In this document: piece after piece, positions 1 to 7,795 of the stretch
How positions within the stretch are numbered: the stretch's first letter is position 1
Layout of the letters: each line of letters begins with the position of its first letter
NCBI RefSeq assembly: GCF_021462825.1
Contig: NZ_JAKEEB010000003.1
Coordinates: 310,001 to 374,000, forward strand
Direction of reading: 5' to 3'
Source of the DNA: Streptomyces glomeratus
Lineage (GTDB): Bacteria; Actinomycetota; Actinomycetes; Streptomycetales; Streptomycetaceae
DNA length: 64,000 nucleotides
Translations under genes and position numbers: made by a program
Notes under the pieces: generated by a model
Told to the model about the DNA's origin: nothing
The model's input: the letters and a program-made list of their open reading frames with translations, nothing else
Database searches by the model: none

Positions 1-635
1 ATCTCCGGCAGCAGGTGGTCGCCGGAGAACAGGCGGCCGTGGCCCGGCAGTCCGGCGGGATGCTCCTCCTCCAGGTGGAGACACACATGGCCGGGCGTGT
101 GCCCAGGGGTCCAGATCGCGCGCAGGCGGCGGCCCGGGAGGTCGAGCAGCTCGCCCGGGACGATCTCGCGGTCGGGCAGGGCGGGGGAGAGGCCGGGCAG
201 CGAGCGAGGAGTGCGCAGTGGCGCGAGGTGTTCCTCGGGTGCGCCGGCCGCCGCGAGCTTGGCGCTCATATAGGCGAACCAGTGCTCGGGGCGGGCCTGC
301 CGGGTGCGCCGTACGACCGCGGTGTCCGCCGCGTGCATCGCGACCCATGCGCCGGAGGCCTCACGGACCCTGCCCGAGAGTCCGTGGTGGTCGGGGTGGT
401 GATGGGTGATCACGACCCCGTGGATCTCCGCGGCCGAGGTGCCGCACGCGGCGAGCCCTTCGCTCAGGGCGTCCCAGGAGTCCGGGTCGTCCCAGCCCGT
501 GTCGACCAGCACCGGACCGCGGTCGGTGTCGACGACGTACACCAGCGTGTGGCCGAGGGGATTGTCCGGGATGGGAACCCTGAGGGACCGCACGCCCCCT
601 CCGTGATCGGCCGTCCGCGTCATGCGTCCCCCCAT
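1..635 (-). CDS. MBL-fold metallo-hydrolase (3' end beyond window)
   Basis: The reverse strand stays open from the ATG at 635 to the window edge, giving about 211 residues of a metallo-beta-lactamase-fold hydrolase with its C-terminus missing. The N-terminal half carries the HHHPDHHG metal-binding motif preceded by VLVDTGWDD. A second histidine lies in TPGHTPGHVCLH and the later metal aspartate in LFSGDHLLPEI, the usual order for a two-metal MBL enzyme. The start is fixed by GGAGGA five bases upstream; a second in-frame ATG is at 623. A KstR-type operator sits 24 bp before the start, so the gene probably belongs to the same regulon as kstR (2956-3603). The substrate is unknown; thioesterase- or lactonase-like roles are possible. 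Confidence 0.9.
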   Translation of the reverse strand, partial: MGGRMTRTADHGGGVRSLRVPIPDNPLGHTLVYVVDTDRGPVLVDTGWDDPDSWDALSEGLAACGTSAAEIHGVVITHHHPDHHGLSGRVREASGAWVAMHAADTAVVRRTRQARPEHWFAYMSAKLAAAGAPEEHLAPLRTPRSLPGLSPALPDREIVPGELLDLPGRRLRAIWTPGHTPGHVCLHLEEEHPAGLPGHGRLFSGDHLLPE

Positions 636-658
636 CGCCGTCCTCCGGCCACTATAAC

Positions 659-672
659 TAGAACATGTTTCG
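659..672. promoter_or_regulatory. KstR-type operator upstream of the MBL gene
   Basis: The sequence TAGAACATGTTTCG matches the KstR consensus TnnAACnnGTTnnA at all fixed positions except the last base. It lies just upstream of the MBL gene start (635), where a bound repressor could block transcription. Two perfect matches elsewhere in the window (3761-3774 and 36793-36806) and a KstR homologue at 2956-3603 support the assignment. Confidence 0.65.
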
Positions 673-985
673 AAGGTAGCCCGAGTAGACCGCCCGGAGC
701 TCGGCTCAGTCGTCGCACGCCCAGGACACCCACGACGCCCAGGACGCCCGGGCCGTCGCCGCCTCCGCCCGGGCACACGACTCACCTTCGCCGGTGCCGG
801 ACTGCTCGCCGCCCGGACCCCGTCCGCATTCCCGCCTTCGGCGCGCTCCGGGCCGTCGGCGAGCGGGGCGCCACGGTGGCCGGGTGCCGTCGGCGGCGAT
901 GACCTGGCACGGCCCAGGCGGTCTTCCCGCCCCCGTCCGTGGACTCCGCGTGCCGGAGCTGGTATCAGTGGCGGTGTCGGCGATA

Positions 986-1002
986 TCTGATGGATCGTCA
1001 GA
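986..1002. promoter_or_regulatory. 17-bp inverted repeat upstream of aldehyde dehydrogenase
   Basis: TCTGATGGATCGTCAGA is an imperfect palindrome (6 of 8 base pairs match) ending 25 bp before the dehydrogenase ATG. The same 17-bp architecture recurs at 12327-12343, 21228-21244 and 36717-36733. A TetR-type operator is the natural reading; the cognate regulator is not identified. Confidence 0.5.
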
Positions 1003-1027
1003 GAGAGTCGCGGGGAGGCAGTCGGCC

Positions 1028-2488
1028 ATGACCGAGCTCGTGGAACACGGACAGCTGTTCATCGGCGGGGAGTTGACCGATCCCCTGGGCAAGGACGTCA
1101 TCGAGGTGGTCTCCCCGCACACCGAGGAGGTCATCGGACGCGTGCCGCACGCCTCGCGCGAGGACGTCGACCGCGCCGTCGCCGTCGCGCGCCGCGCCTT
1201 CGACGAGGGGCCCTGGCCGCGGACGACGCTCGGCGAGCGGATCGAGGTCGTCACGAGGATCAAGGACGCGATCGGCGCCCGGCACGAGGAGATCGCCCGC
1301 GTGATCTCCTCCGAGAACGGCTCCCCGTACTCCTGGAGCGTCCTGGCGCAGGCGCTCGGCGCGATGATGGTCTGGGACGCGGCGATCACGGTCGCGCGGG
1401 GCTTCCGCCACGAGGAGCGGCGCGACGGGGTCCTCGGGAGGATCCTCGTGCGGCGCGAGCCGGTCGGGGTGGTGGCGGCCGTCGTGCCGTGGAACGTCCC
1501 GCAGTTCGTCGCCGCCGCCAAGCTCGCGCCCGCGCTGCTCGCCGGCTGCACGGTGGTGCTCAAGCCGTCGCCGGAGTCCCCGCTCGACGCCTACCTCCTC
1601 GGTGAGATCGCCCACGAGGCCGGGCTGCCGGAGGGAGTGCTGTCGATCCTGCCCGCGGACCGCGAGGTGAGCGAGTACCTGGTCGGGCACCCCGGCGTCG
1701 ACAAGGTGTCCTTCACCGGGTCCGTGGCGGCGGGCAGGCGCGTGATGGAGGTCGCCTCGCGGAACCTGACCCGCGTGACCCTGGAGCTGGGCGGCAAGTC
1801 GGCGGCCGTGGTGCTGCCCGACGCGGATCTCTCCCAGGCCGTGGCGGGGATCGTCCCGGCCGCCTGGATGAACAACGGCCAGGCGTGTGTGGCCCAGACC
1901 CGCATCCTGGTGCCGCGCTCGCGCTACGACGAGTTCGCCGACGCCTTCGCCGCCGCTGCGAGCGCGCTGGTGGTCGGGGACCCGCTGGACCCGGCCACCC
2001 AGGTGGGCCCGCTGGTGGCCAGGCGCCAGCAGCAGCGCAATCTCGACTACATCCGGATCGGCCAGGAGGAGGGCGCCAAGATCCTCACCGGCGGTGGGCG
2101 TCCGTCCGGCCTGGAGCGCGGCTGGTACGTGGAGCCGACCCTCTTCGGCGATGTCGACAACGCCATGCGCATCGCCCGCGAGGAGATCTTCGGCCCCGTC
2201 ATCTGTCTGCTTCCGTACGGCGACGAGGGCGAGGCCGTGAGGATCGCGAACGACTCCGACTACGGGCTGAGCGGGAGCGTGTGGACCGCGGACGCCGAGC
2301 ACGGCGTCGAGATCGCCCGGCGGGTGCGCACCGGCACGTACTCGGTGAACACCTTCAGCCTCGACATGCTGGGCCCCTTCGGCGGCTACAAGAACTCCGG
2401 CCTCGGCCGGGAGTTCGGGCCCGAAGGCTACGGCGAGTTCCTGGAGCACAAGATGATCCATCTGCCCGCCGGTTACGGAGAGGCGTAG
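1028..2488 (+). CDS. Aldehyde dehydrogenase (NAD(P)+-dependent)
   Basis: This 486-residue protein is a full-length member of the aldehyde dehydrogenase superfamily, which oxidises aldehydes to acids with NAD(P)+. The general base lies in LELGGKSA (E253) and the catalytic cysteine in NNGQACVAQ (C287). The cofactor-loop motif FTGS and the C-terminal EEIFGPV and GPFGGYKNSG motifs are also present. GGGAGG nine bases upstream selects the ATG at 1028; longer upstream reading lacks family sequence. A ferredoxin gene follows after 3 bp, so the two are cotranscribed. The context of KstR and F420/MaoC/SDR genes suggests oxidation of an aldehyde derived from a steroid or terpenoid side chain, but the substrate is an inference. 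Confidence 0.95.
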   Translation: MTELVEHGQLFIGGELTDPLGKDVIEVVSPHTEEVIGRVPHASREDVDRAVAVARRAFDEGPWPRTTLGERIEVVTRIKDAIGARHEEIARVISSENGSPYSWSVLAQALGAMMVWDAAITVARGFRHEERRDGVLGRILVRREPVGVVAAVVPWNVPQFVAAAKLAPALLAGCTVVLKPSPESPLDAYLLGEIAHEAGLPEGVLSILPADREVSEYLVGHPGVDKVSFTGSVAAGRRVMEVASRNLTRVTLELGGKSAAVVLPDADLSQAVAGIVPAAWMNNGQACVAQTRILVPRSRYDEFADAFAAAASALVVGDPLDPATQVGPLVARRQQQRNLDYIRIGQEEGAKILTGGGRPSGLERGWYVEPTLFGDVDNAMRIAREEIFGPVICLLPYGDEGEAVRIANDSDYGLSGSVWTADAEHGVEIARRVRTGTYSVNTFSLDMLGPFGGYKNSGLGREFGPEGYGEFLEHKMIHLPAGYGEA

Positions 2489-2491
2489 GGC

Positions 2492-2725
2492 ATGGGCGAC
2501 CGCTGGCACATCGAGGTCGACCGCGGCCTGTGCATCGGCTCCGCGCAGTGTGTCCACCGGGCGCCCGACGCCTTCCGGCTCGACTCCGCCCGGCAGTCCC
2601 ACCCCGTCGAACCGGACGCCGACGCGGGTGAGCCGGTCCTGGAGGCGGCGGAGAACTGCCCGGTGGAGGCGATCCTGATCACGCTGGCGGGAAGCCGGGA
2701 ACCGGTGTTCCCGCCGGAGGACTAG
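2492..2725 (+). CDS. Ferredoxin, probably [3Fe-4S] type
   Basis: A 77-residue acidic protein with C14, C20 and C56 in the pattern CIGSAQC...ENCPVEAI, the three-cysteine arrangement of the small actinobacterial ferredoxins that usually feed electrons to cytochrome P450s. The fourth cysteine position of a [4Fe-4S] cluster is not occupied. It starts 3 bp after the aldehyde dehydrogenase stop and shares its transcript. No P450 gene is visible in this window, so its partner is either outside or another oxygenase. Confidence 0.9.
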   Translation: MGDRWHIEVDRGLCIGSAQCVHRAPDAFRLDSARQSHPVEPDADAGEPVLEAAENCPVEAILITLAGSREPVFPPED

Positions 2726-2955
2726 ATGCCCGAAATAGGCTAAAAAATCAAGGTCTGGGGGCTTCCATCCGGAGGGGTCGGAGCTACACTGATAAGTGCC
2801 TACGGGATGAGCAAAGACGTTCAACCGGAGTAGCCGACTTTGGCGTGAAGTTACGATTTCCGCTTGGGCCGACATCGACGGTCGAGCGAAAAAACGTTGG
2901 AAGATCGCAAGATCGGAAAACGGTCGGAACTTGTCTCGTAGGTCTTTTTCGTGCC
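2726..2955. other. Unusually AT-rich convergent intergenic region
   Basis: These 230 bp between the ends of the ferredoxin (+) and kstR (-) genes are clearly poorer in G+C (near 50% by eye) than the surrounding sequence of about 70%. The stretch holds A/T runs (AAAAAATCAAG, GAAAAAACG, TCTTTTTCG) and short repeats of GATCGCAAGATC type. No open frame of note and no obvious rho-independent terminator were found. It could encode an RNA or be a remnant of foreign DNA. Confidence 0.4.
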
Positions 2956-3603
2956 CTAGTCCCGCCCGACGGCCGGACGCGTGAGGTCGATCAGCCGGCA
3001 CACCGTCTCGATGTCGATCTTGACCTGGGCGATGGAGGCGCGCCCCGAGAGCCAGGTGATCAGCGCCGAGTGCCAGGTGTGCTCGATCACGCGGACCGCG
3101 GCCAGCTGCTCCGGCGTCGGGTCCTCCAGCCCCATCGCATCCAGGATGATCGCCGTCGTCTGCCGGGAGACCTGGTCCACCTCCGGCGAGACACTGCGGT
3201 CGGCGAAGGTCAGGGCGCGCACCATGGCGTCGGCGAGATGCGGCTCGCGCTGCAACGCCCGGAAGGCGCGCATCAGCGTCTCCGCCACCCGCTCGGCCGC
3301 CGTCTCACCGGCCGGCGGCTTCTTCCCGAGGGTGCGGTGCAGGTGCTCCAGCTGGTCCTGCATGGTCGCGACCAGCAGATGCACCTTCGACGGGAAGTAG
3401 CGGTAGAGGGTGCCGAGTGCCACCTGCGAGGACTCCGCGACCTCCCGCATCTGCACCGCGTCGAAACCGCCCCGGCCGGCCAGCTGCGCGCTTGCGTGCA
3501 GGATCCGGCGGCGGCGCGCCTCCTGCCGCTCGGTGAGCGGGGGCGAGGCCGGCTGCACCGCCGGCCGTGCGGTACTGGATGGCACCTTGGCTTCCGCAGG
3601 CAT
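2956..3603 (-). CDS. kstR: TetR-family regulator, KstR orthologue
   Basis: This 215-residue repressor has an N-terminal TetR helix-turn-helix (about residues 30-80) with the core AVQMREVAESSQVALGTLY and RYFPSKVHLLVA. That core is nearly identical to my recollection of Mycobacterium KstR, which represses cholesterol catabolism and is released by a steroid CoA thioester. The C-terminal half includes SVSPEVDQV and HTWHSALITWLSGRAS, also KstR-like. I chose the ATG at 3603; an upstream GTG at 3696, with AGGGGA before it, would add 31 residues. A perfect KstR consensus site lies upstream (3761-3774), consistent with autoregulation, and others flank the MBL and MaoC genes. The steroid ligand in this organism is inferred, not shown. 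Confidence 0.85.
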   Translation of the reverse strand: MPAEAKVPSSTARPAVQPASPPLTERQEARRRRILHASAQLAGRGGFDAVQMREVAESSQVALGTLYRYFPSKVHLLVATMQDQLEHLHRTLGKKPPAGETAAERVAETLMRAFRALQREPHLADAMVRALTFADRSVSPEVDQVSRQTTAIILDAMGLEDPTPEQLAAVRVIEHTWHSALITWLSGRASIAQVKIDIETVCRLIDLTRPAVGRD

Positions 3604-3760
3604 GGGTCCCGTTCCGTGTTCCGTGACCGTGGGTGAGGGGGAATGACCGCACAGCTCAGACGGCATGGCAGGGGCCCGCGCCGTGGCGCGAATCACCCGA
3701 TCCCCTGCTCACACTGCCCTTACCTGCCGGTAGATTCAGAGCCTCTTCAACGATCAAGTC

Positions 3761-3774
3761 TGAAACTTGTTCTA
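3761..3774. promoter_or_regulatory. KstR operator between kstR and the glycosyltransferase operon
   Basis: TGAAACTTGTTCTA matches TnnAACnnGTTnnA at every fixed position. It lies in the divergent region between kstR (-) and the glycosyltransferase operon (+, start 3828), 54 bp before the latter. It could control both directions. Confidence 0.75.
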
Positions 3775-3827
3775 GATTACCGTCCCGTCGTAATCTCGCG
3801 GGAAATCGCAGGGAGAAGGGGCCGAGA

Positions 3828-5279
3828 GTGACCGCTGAGGCCAGGGAGGCCGGTCCCGGGGAGGGCTCGGCCGCGGACGGGGAACGCCCGCTGCGCATCG
3901 CGCTCCTGACGTACAAGGGAAACCCGTTCTGCGGCGGCCAGGGCGTGTACGTACGTCACCTCTCGCGCGAGCTGGCCCGGCTCGGCCACCGGGTCGAGGT
4001 CATCGGCGCGCAGCCGTACCCCGTGCTCGACGAGGGCGAGGACCTCGCGGGTCTCTCCCTCACCGAACTGCCGAGCCTGGACCTGTACCGCCAGCCCGAC
4101 CCCTTCCGCACCCCGCGGCGCGAGGAGTTCCGCGACTGGATCGACGCCCTCGAGGTCGCGACGATGTGGACCGGCGGCTTCCCCGAGCCGCTGACGTTCT
4201 CGCTGCGCGCCCGACGGCATCTGCGCGCCCGGCGCGGCGACTTCGACGTCGTCCACGACAACCAGACGCTCGGCTACGGACTGCTGGGCGACGTGGGCGC
4301 CCCCCTGGTCACCACCATCCACCACCCCATCACCGTGGACCGGCAGTTGGAGCTGGACGCGGCCGAGGGCTGGCGGCGGAGGGCGTCCGTCCGGCGCTGG
4401 TACGCGTTCACACGGATGCAGAAGCGGGTGGCGCGCCGGCTGCCGTCGGTGCTCACCGTCTCCGGCACCTCCCGCCAGGAGATCGTGGGCCACCTGGGTG
4501 TCTCCCGGGACCGTATCCACGTCGTGCACATCGGCGCCGACACCGACCTCTTCTCGCCGGATCCCTCGGTGCCGCAGGTGCCGGGCCGGATCGTGACGAC
4601 CTCCAGCGCGGACGTGCCGCTCAAGGGACTCGTCTTCCTGATCGAGGCGCTCGCCAAGGTGCGGACCGAGCACCCCGGCGCGCATCTCGTCGTCGTCGGC
4701 AAGCGCGCGAAGGACGGCCCGGTCGCCCAGGCCATCGAGCGGTACGGGCTCGAGGGCGCCGTCGAGTTCGTCAAGGGCATCTCGGACGCCGAGCTGGTCG
4801 ACCTGGTGCGCTCGGCCGAGGTGGCGTGCGTGCCGTCGCTGTACGAGGGCTTCTCGCTGCCGGCCGCCGAGGCGATGGCGACCGGTACGCCGCTGGTGGC
4901 CACCACCGGTGGCGCGATACCGGAGGTCGCCGGACCCGACGGCGAGACCTGCCTGGCGGTGCCGCCCGGAGACGCCGGCGCGCTGGCCGCCGCGCTCGGC
5001 CGGCTGCTCGGGGACCCGCAGCTGCGGGCACGGCTCGGCGTCGCGGGCCGTGAGCGGGTGCTGCGCCGCTTCACCTGGGCCAGGGCGGCCGAGGGCACGG
5101 TGGCGCGGTACCGCGAGGCGATGGCCGGCAGTGCCGTCCCCGTGGCGGCGCACCCCGGCCGTTCCGCCGTCACGCGTGCCGCCCGTCCCCTGGGCTCGCC
5201 CGGTGCCGGAGCCGCGACGGCCGGTGCCGCACTTGTGACCGACGTCGATTCCAACCGTGAAAGCAGGGCCACGTGCTGA
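3828..5279 (+). CDS. GT4-type glycosyltransferase
   Basis: A 483-residue GT-B fold glycosyltransferase of the GT4 type. The N-terminal acceptor domain begins with the nucleotide-binding loop GGQGVYVRHLSREL. The C-terminal donor domain has HIGADTDLFSP and the E-x7-E motif EGFSLPAAEAMATGTPLVAT near residue 340. The GTG at 3828 follows GGGAGAAGG and gives a normal N-terminus; an upstream extension to 3633 would run through the operator. The gene overlaps the methyltransferase by 7 nt and so heads a three-gene operon. The product is probably a surface or secondary glycoconjugate; sugar and acceptor are unknown. A KstR site in the promoter hints at coregulation with steroid genes. Confidence 0.9.
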   Translation: MTAEAREAGPGEGSAADGERPLRIALLTYKGNPFCGGQGVYVRHLSRELARLGHRVEVIGAQPYPVLDEGEDLAGLSLTELPSLDLYRQPDPFRTPRREEFRDWIDALEVATMWTGGFPEPLTFSLRARRHLRARRGDFDVVHDNQTLGYGLLGDVGAPLVTTIHHPITVDRQLELDAAEGWRRRASVRRWYAFTRMQKRVARRLPSVLTVSGTSRQEIVGHLGVSRDRIHVVHIGADTDLFSPDPSVPQVPGRIVTTSSADVPLKGLVFLIEALAKVRTEHPGAHLVVVGKRAKDGPVAQAIERYGLEGAVEFVKGISDAELVDLVRSAEVACVPSLYEGFSLPAAEAMATGTPLVATTGGAIPEVAGPDGETCLAVPPGDAGALAAALGRLLGDPQLRARLGVAGRERVLRRFTWARAAEGTVARYREAMAGSAVPVAAHPGRSAVTRAARPLGSPGAGAATAGAALVTDVDSNRESRATC

Positions 5280-6025
5280 CCGTCGACTTCTCCCGGTTCC
5301 CGCTCGCCCCGGGCGACCGTGTGCTGGACCTCGGCTGCGGTGCCGGACGGCACGCCTTCGAGTGCTACCGGCGCGGCGCCCGGGTCGTGGCCCTGGACCG
5401 CAACGGCGAGGAGATCCGAGAGGTCGCCAGGTGGTTCGCGGCGATGAAGGAGGCCGGTGAGGCCCCCGCGGGAGCCACCGCGACCGCCATGGAAGGAGAC
5501 GCCCTCGCGCTGCCCTTCCCCGACGCCTCCTTCGACGTCGTGATCATCTCCGAGGTGATGGAGCACATCCCGGACGACAAGGGCGTCCTGGCCGAGATGG
5601 TCCGGGTGCTCAAGCCGGGCGGCCGTATCGCGATCACCGTGCCGCGCTACGGCCCCGAGAAGGTCTGCTGGGCCCTGTCCGACGCCTACCACGAGGTCGA
5701 GGGCGGCCACATCCGCATCTACAAGGCCGACGAACTCCTGGCGAAGATGCGGGGGGCGGGCCTGCGGCCGTACGGCACGCACCACGCGCACGCACTGCAC
5801 TCGCCGTACTGGTGGCTGAAGTGCGCCTTCGGTGTCGACAACGACAAGGCGCTGCCGGTGCGCGCGTACCACAAGCTCCTGGTCTGGGACATCATGAAGA
5901 AGCCGCTCGCCACCCGGGTCGCCGAACAGGCGCTGAACCCGCTGATCGGCAAGAGCTTCGTGGCGTACGCGACCAAGCCGCACCTGCCGCGGCTCTCCGA
6001 GCAGTCCGAGGCGGCCACCCAGTGA
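5273..6025 (+). CDS. Class I SAM-dependent methyltransferase
   Basis: This 250-residue protein has the class I methyltransferase motifs in order: motif I VLDLGCGAGRHAF (SAM binding), an acidic loop LDRNGEEI, FDVVIISEVMEHIPD (motif IV) and VLKPGGRIAITVPR (motif VI). This resembles the UbiE/Methyltransf_11 group. Its GTG start at 5273 lies inside the glycosyltransferase gene (7-nt overlap), and its stop overlaps the GTG of the next gene, so all three are translationally coupled. It probably methylates the product handled by the flanking enzymes. Confidence 0.9.
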   Translation: MLTVDFSRFPLAPGDRVLDLGCGAGRHAFECYRRGARVVALDRNGEEIREVARWFAAMKEAGEAPAGATATAMEGDALALPFPDASFDVVIISEVMEHIPDDKGVLAEMVRVLKPGGRIAITVPRYGPEKVCWALSDAYHEVEGGHIRIYKADELLAKMRGAGLRPYGTHHAHALHSPYWWLKCAFGVDNDKALPVRAYHKLLVWDIMKKPLATRVAEQALNPLIGKSFVAYATKPHLPRLSEQSEAATQ

Positions 6026-7092
6026 CGACCCCCCGGACGGAACACCTCGTCCTGCCCGGGGTCCTCACCGCCGAGCAGGCCGCCGCGACCGTCGGCGGGA
6101 TCCTCGCCGTGCAGCGGGAGGACGGAGCCATACCGTGGTTCCGCGGGCACCACCTCGACCCGTGGGACCACGTCGAGGCGGCCATGGCGCTCGACGCGGC
6201 CGGGGAGCACCCGGCGGCCGAGCAGGCGTACGACTGGCTGGCCCGGCACCAGAACGAGGACGGCTCCTGGTACGCGGCGTACGCCGACGGCGACCCGGAA
6301 CACGTCACCGACCGCGGCCGCGAGACGAACTTCGTCGCGTACGTGGCCGTCGGCGTGTGGCACCACTACCTGGCCACCGGCGACGACACCTTCCTGGACC
6401 GGATGTGGCCGACGGTGTACGGGGCCGTGGAGTTCGTGCTCCGGCTGCAGCAGCCCGGGGGGCAGATCGGCTGGAAGCGGGAGGACGACGGCACGGACCT
6501 CTCGGACGCCCTGCTGACCGGGTGCTCGTCCATCCACCACGCGCTGCGCTGCGCCCTGGCCATCGCCGAGCAGCGCGAGGAGCCGCAGCCGGACTGGGAA
6601 CTGGCGGTGGGGGCGCTGCGGCACGCGATACGCCGGCACCCCGAGCGGTTCCTGGACAAGGGCCGCTACTCGATGGACTGGTACTACCCCGTCCTCGGCG
6701 GTGCCGTGACGGGCGCGGAGGCGAAGGAGCGCATCGAGGCGGAGTGGGAGCGCTTCGTGGTACCCGGTCTCGGGGTGCGGTGCGTGGTCCCCAACCCGTG
6801 GGTGACCGGCGGCGAGTCGGCCGAACTCGCGTTGGCGCTGTGGGCGATGGGAGAGTCCGACCAGGCGCTGGGCATCCTCCAGTCGATCCAGCACCTGAGG
6901 GACCCGGAGACGGGCCTTTACTGGACGGGCTATGTCTTCGAGGACCGGGCGATCTGGCCGCGGGAGCTGACCTCCTGGACGGCGGGTTCGCTGCTGCTGG
7001 CCGTGGCGGCGCTGGGCGGCGACGAACCGACCTGCGCGGTCTTCGGCGGCGAACGCCTGCCCCGGGGCCTGGACCCGGACTGCTGCGCCTAG
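6022..7092 (+). CDS. Prenyltransferase/squalene-cyclase-like alpha-toroid protein
   Basis: A 356-residue protein made of repeated helical hairpins. QW-type motifs such as ARHQNEDGSWYAAY and LRLQQPGGQIGWKRED resemble the (alpha/alpha)6 toroid of squalene-hopene cyclases and protein prenyltransferases. The DxDD cyclase motif is not evident, so enzymatic function is uncertain. The GTG at 6022 overlaps the methyltransferase stop (GTGA). It is the third gene of a glycosyltransferase-methyltransferase-toroid operon, an arrangement that suggests modification of a polyprenyl or terpenoid-linked product. A six-hairpin glycosidase relative is an alternative. Confidence 0.75.
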   Translation: MTTPRTEHLVLPGVLTAEQAAATVGGILAVQREDGAIPWFRGHHLDPWDHVEAAMALDAAGEHPAAEQAYDWLARHQNEDGSWYAAYADGDPEHVTDRGRETNFVAYVAVGVWHHYLATGDDTFLDRMWPTVYGAVEFVLRLQQPGGQIGWKREDDGTDLSDALLTGCSSIHHALRCALAIAEQREEPQPDWELAVGALRHAIRRHPERFLDKGRYSMDWYYPVLGGAVTGAEAKERIEAEWERFVVPGLGVRCVVPNPWVTGGESAELALALWAMGESDQALGILQSIQHLRDPETGLYWTGYVFEDRAIWPRELTSWTAGSLLLAVAALGGDEPTCAVFGGERLPRGLDPDCCA

Positions 7093-7164
7093 GTCACGCC
7101 GGTGTCGGACCATCAGGCCTCCATGGCGGCCCGGTCAGGTCTCCACGGCGGCCGGGGCGTGACC
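7092..7164. terminator. Candidate long-range terminator between convergent genes
   Basis: GGTCACGCC (7092-7100) and GGCGTGACC (7156-7164) form a perfect 9-bp inverted repeat separated by 55 bases that contain further GC-rich pairing. It lies between the stops of the toroid gene (+) and the deaminase gene (-). Confidence 0.35.
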
Positions 7165-7165
7165 G

Positions 7166-7732
7166 TCAGTACGGATGGTGGTTCGGCTTGTCGCGCCACG
7201 CCTGGTAGGCCCTGTCACCCAACTCCGGGTACATCTGCTCGATGGTGATGCTGCGCTGGTCCAGCGGCCGCTGGAAGTCCTCGTACTGGAAGTCGTCACT
7301 GAAGCCGATGTCCTTGGTGGCCTTCCAGTCACAGCTGTAGTAGACCGCGTCCATCCGCGCCCAGTAGATGGCGCTCATGCACATCGGACAGGGCGCGCCG
7401 CACGTGTAGATCGAGCACCCCTGGAGCATGCGGGCACGCTCCGGCAGGATGTCCGGGGACCCCTCGGGACGAGGCACCAACTCCAGTGTGTACTCGTTCT
7501 GGTGCTCTTCGGAGACCGTGGGCGCATCCGGGTTGAGGAACTGGATCGCCTTGCGGATCGCTTCCACCTCGCCGTGCGCGGTGGGGTCTGCCGTGAGGAG
7601 CACCCGGTTCTGTCCCCGAGCGATGATCTCGCCGTCGCAGGTGATCACGGCACCGAACGGACCGCCCCAGCCTTTCTCGACGGATTCGGTGGCCAGTTGC
7701 GCCGCTGTGGCCAGGTACTCCCTGTGTCCCAT
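7166..7732 (-). CDS. Nucleoside/guanine deaminase-like protein
   Basis: A 188-residue member of the cytidine/guanine deaminase superfamily. The zinc site is H53-G-E55 (PTAHGEVEAIR) plus PCPMC (C115, C118), and GGPFGAVI near residue 23 and the C-terminal YQAWRDKPN resemble Bacillus guanine deaminase. Relative to that enzyme it has an insertion of about 25-30 residues (EEHQNEYTLELVPRPEGSPD) between the two zinc motifs. GGAGG seven bases upstream fixes the ATG at 7732. It is divergent from the ABM-domain gene. Guanine to xanthine is the likeliest reaction; the insertion may change specificity. Confidence 0.85.
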   Translation of the reverse strand: MGHREYLATAAQLATESVEKGWGGPFGAVITCDGEIIARGQNRVLLTADPTAHGEVEAIRKAIQFLNPDAPTVSEEHQNEYTLELVPRPEGSPDILPERARMLQGCSIYTCGAPCPMCMSAIYWARMDAVYYSCDWKATKDIGFSDDFQYEDFQRPLDQRSITIEQMYPELGDRAYQAWRDKPNHHPY

Positions 7733-7759
7733 CTCGGTGCCTCCGATCAGGCGCTACTT

Positions 7760-7788
7760 TTGCGCCATATGTGCCTTCTATCTACTCT
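7760..7788 (+). promoter_or_regulatory. Candidate promoter for the ABM-domain gene
   Basis: TTGCGC (7760-7765), a 17-bp spacer and TACTCT (7783-7788) resemble a vegetative promoter whose start point would fall near 7795, next to the GTG at 7793/7796. The -35 box is inside the inverted repeat GGCGC...GCGCC (7750-7766), which could be an operator shared with the divergent deaminase. Confidence 0.4.
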
Positions 7789-7795
7789 AGGAGTG

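Larger units (their letters stand above)
636..1027. other. Divergent intergenic region with two operator-like sites
   Basis: This 392-bp gap separates the leftward MBL gene from the rightward aldehyde dehydrogenase. No convincing coding frame was found; open frames here lack ribosome sites and read as low-complexity Arg/Pro/Ala. It holds a KstR-type site at 659-672 close to the MBL gene and a different 17-bp inverted repeat at 986-1002 close to the dehydrogenase. The GC-rich middle contains the direct repeat ACGCCCAGGAC. Confidence 0.6.

Noticed and set aside
15..902. Long open frame on the + strand over the MBL gene
   Set aside because: Composition is Arg/Gly/Pro-rich shadow; the opposite strand encodes a clear MBL hydrolase with metal motifs and ribosome site.
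2900..2935. Additional KstR site near CGGAACTTGTCTCG
   Set aside because: Half-site GTT is broken (GTC) and the other bases do not fit; counted as background.
998..3001. 667-codon frame on the minus strand across aldehyde dehydrogenase
   Set aside because: GC-rich complementary frame; the real gene on the + strand has all catalytic motifs.
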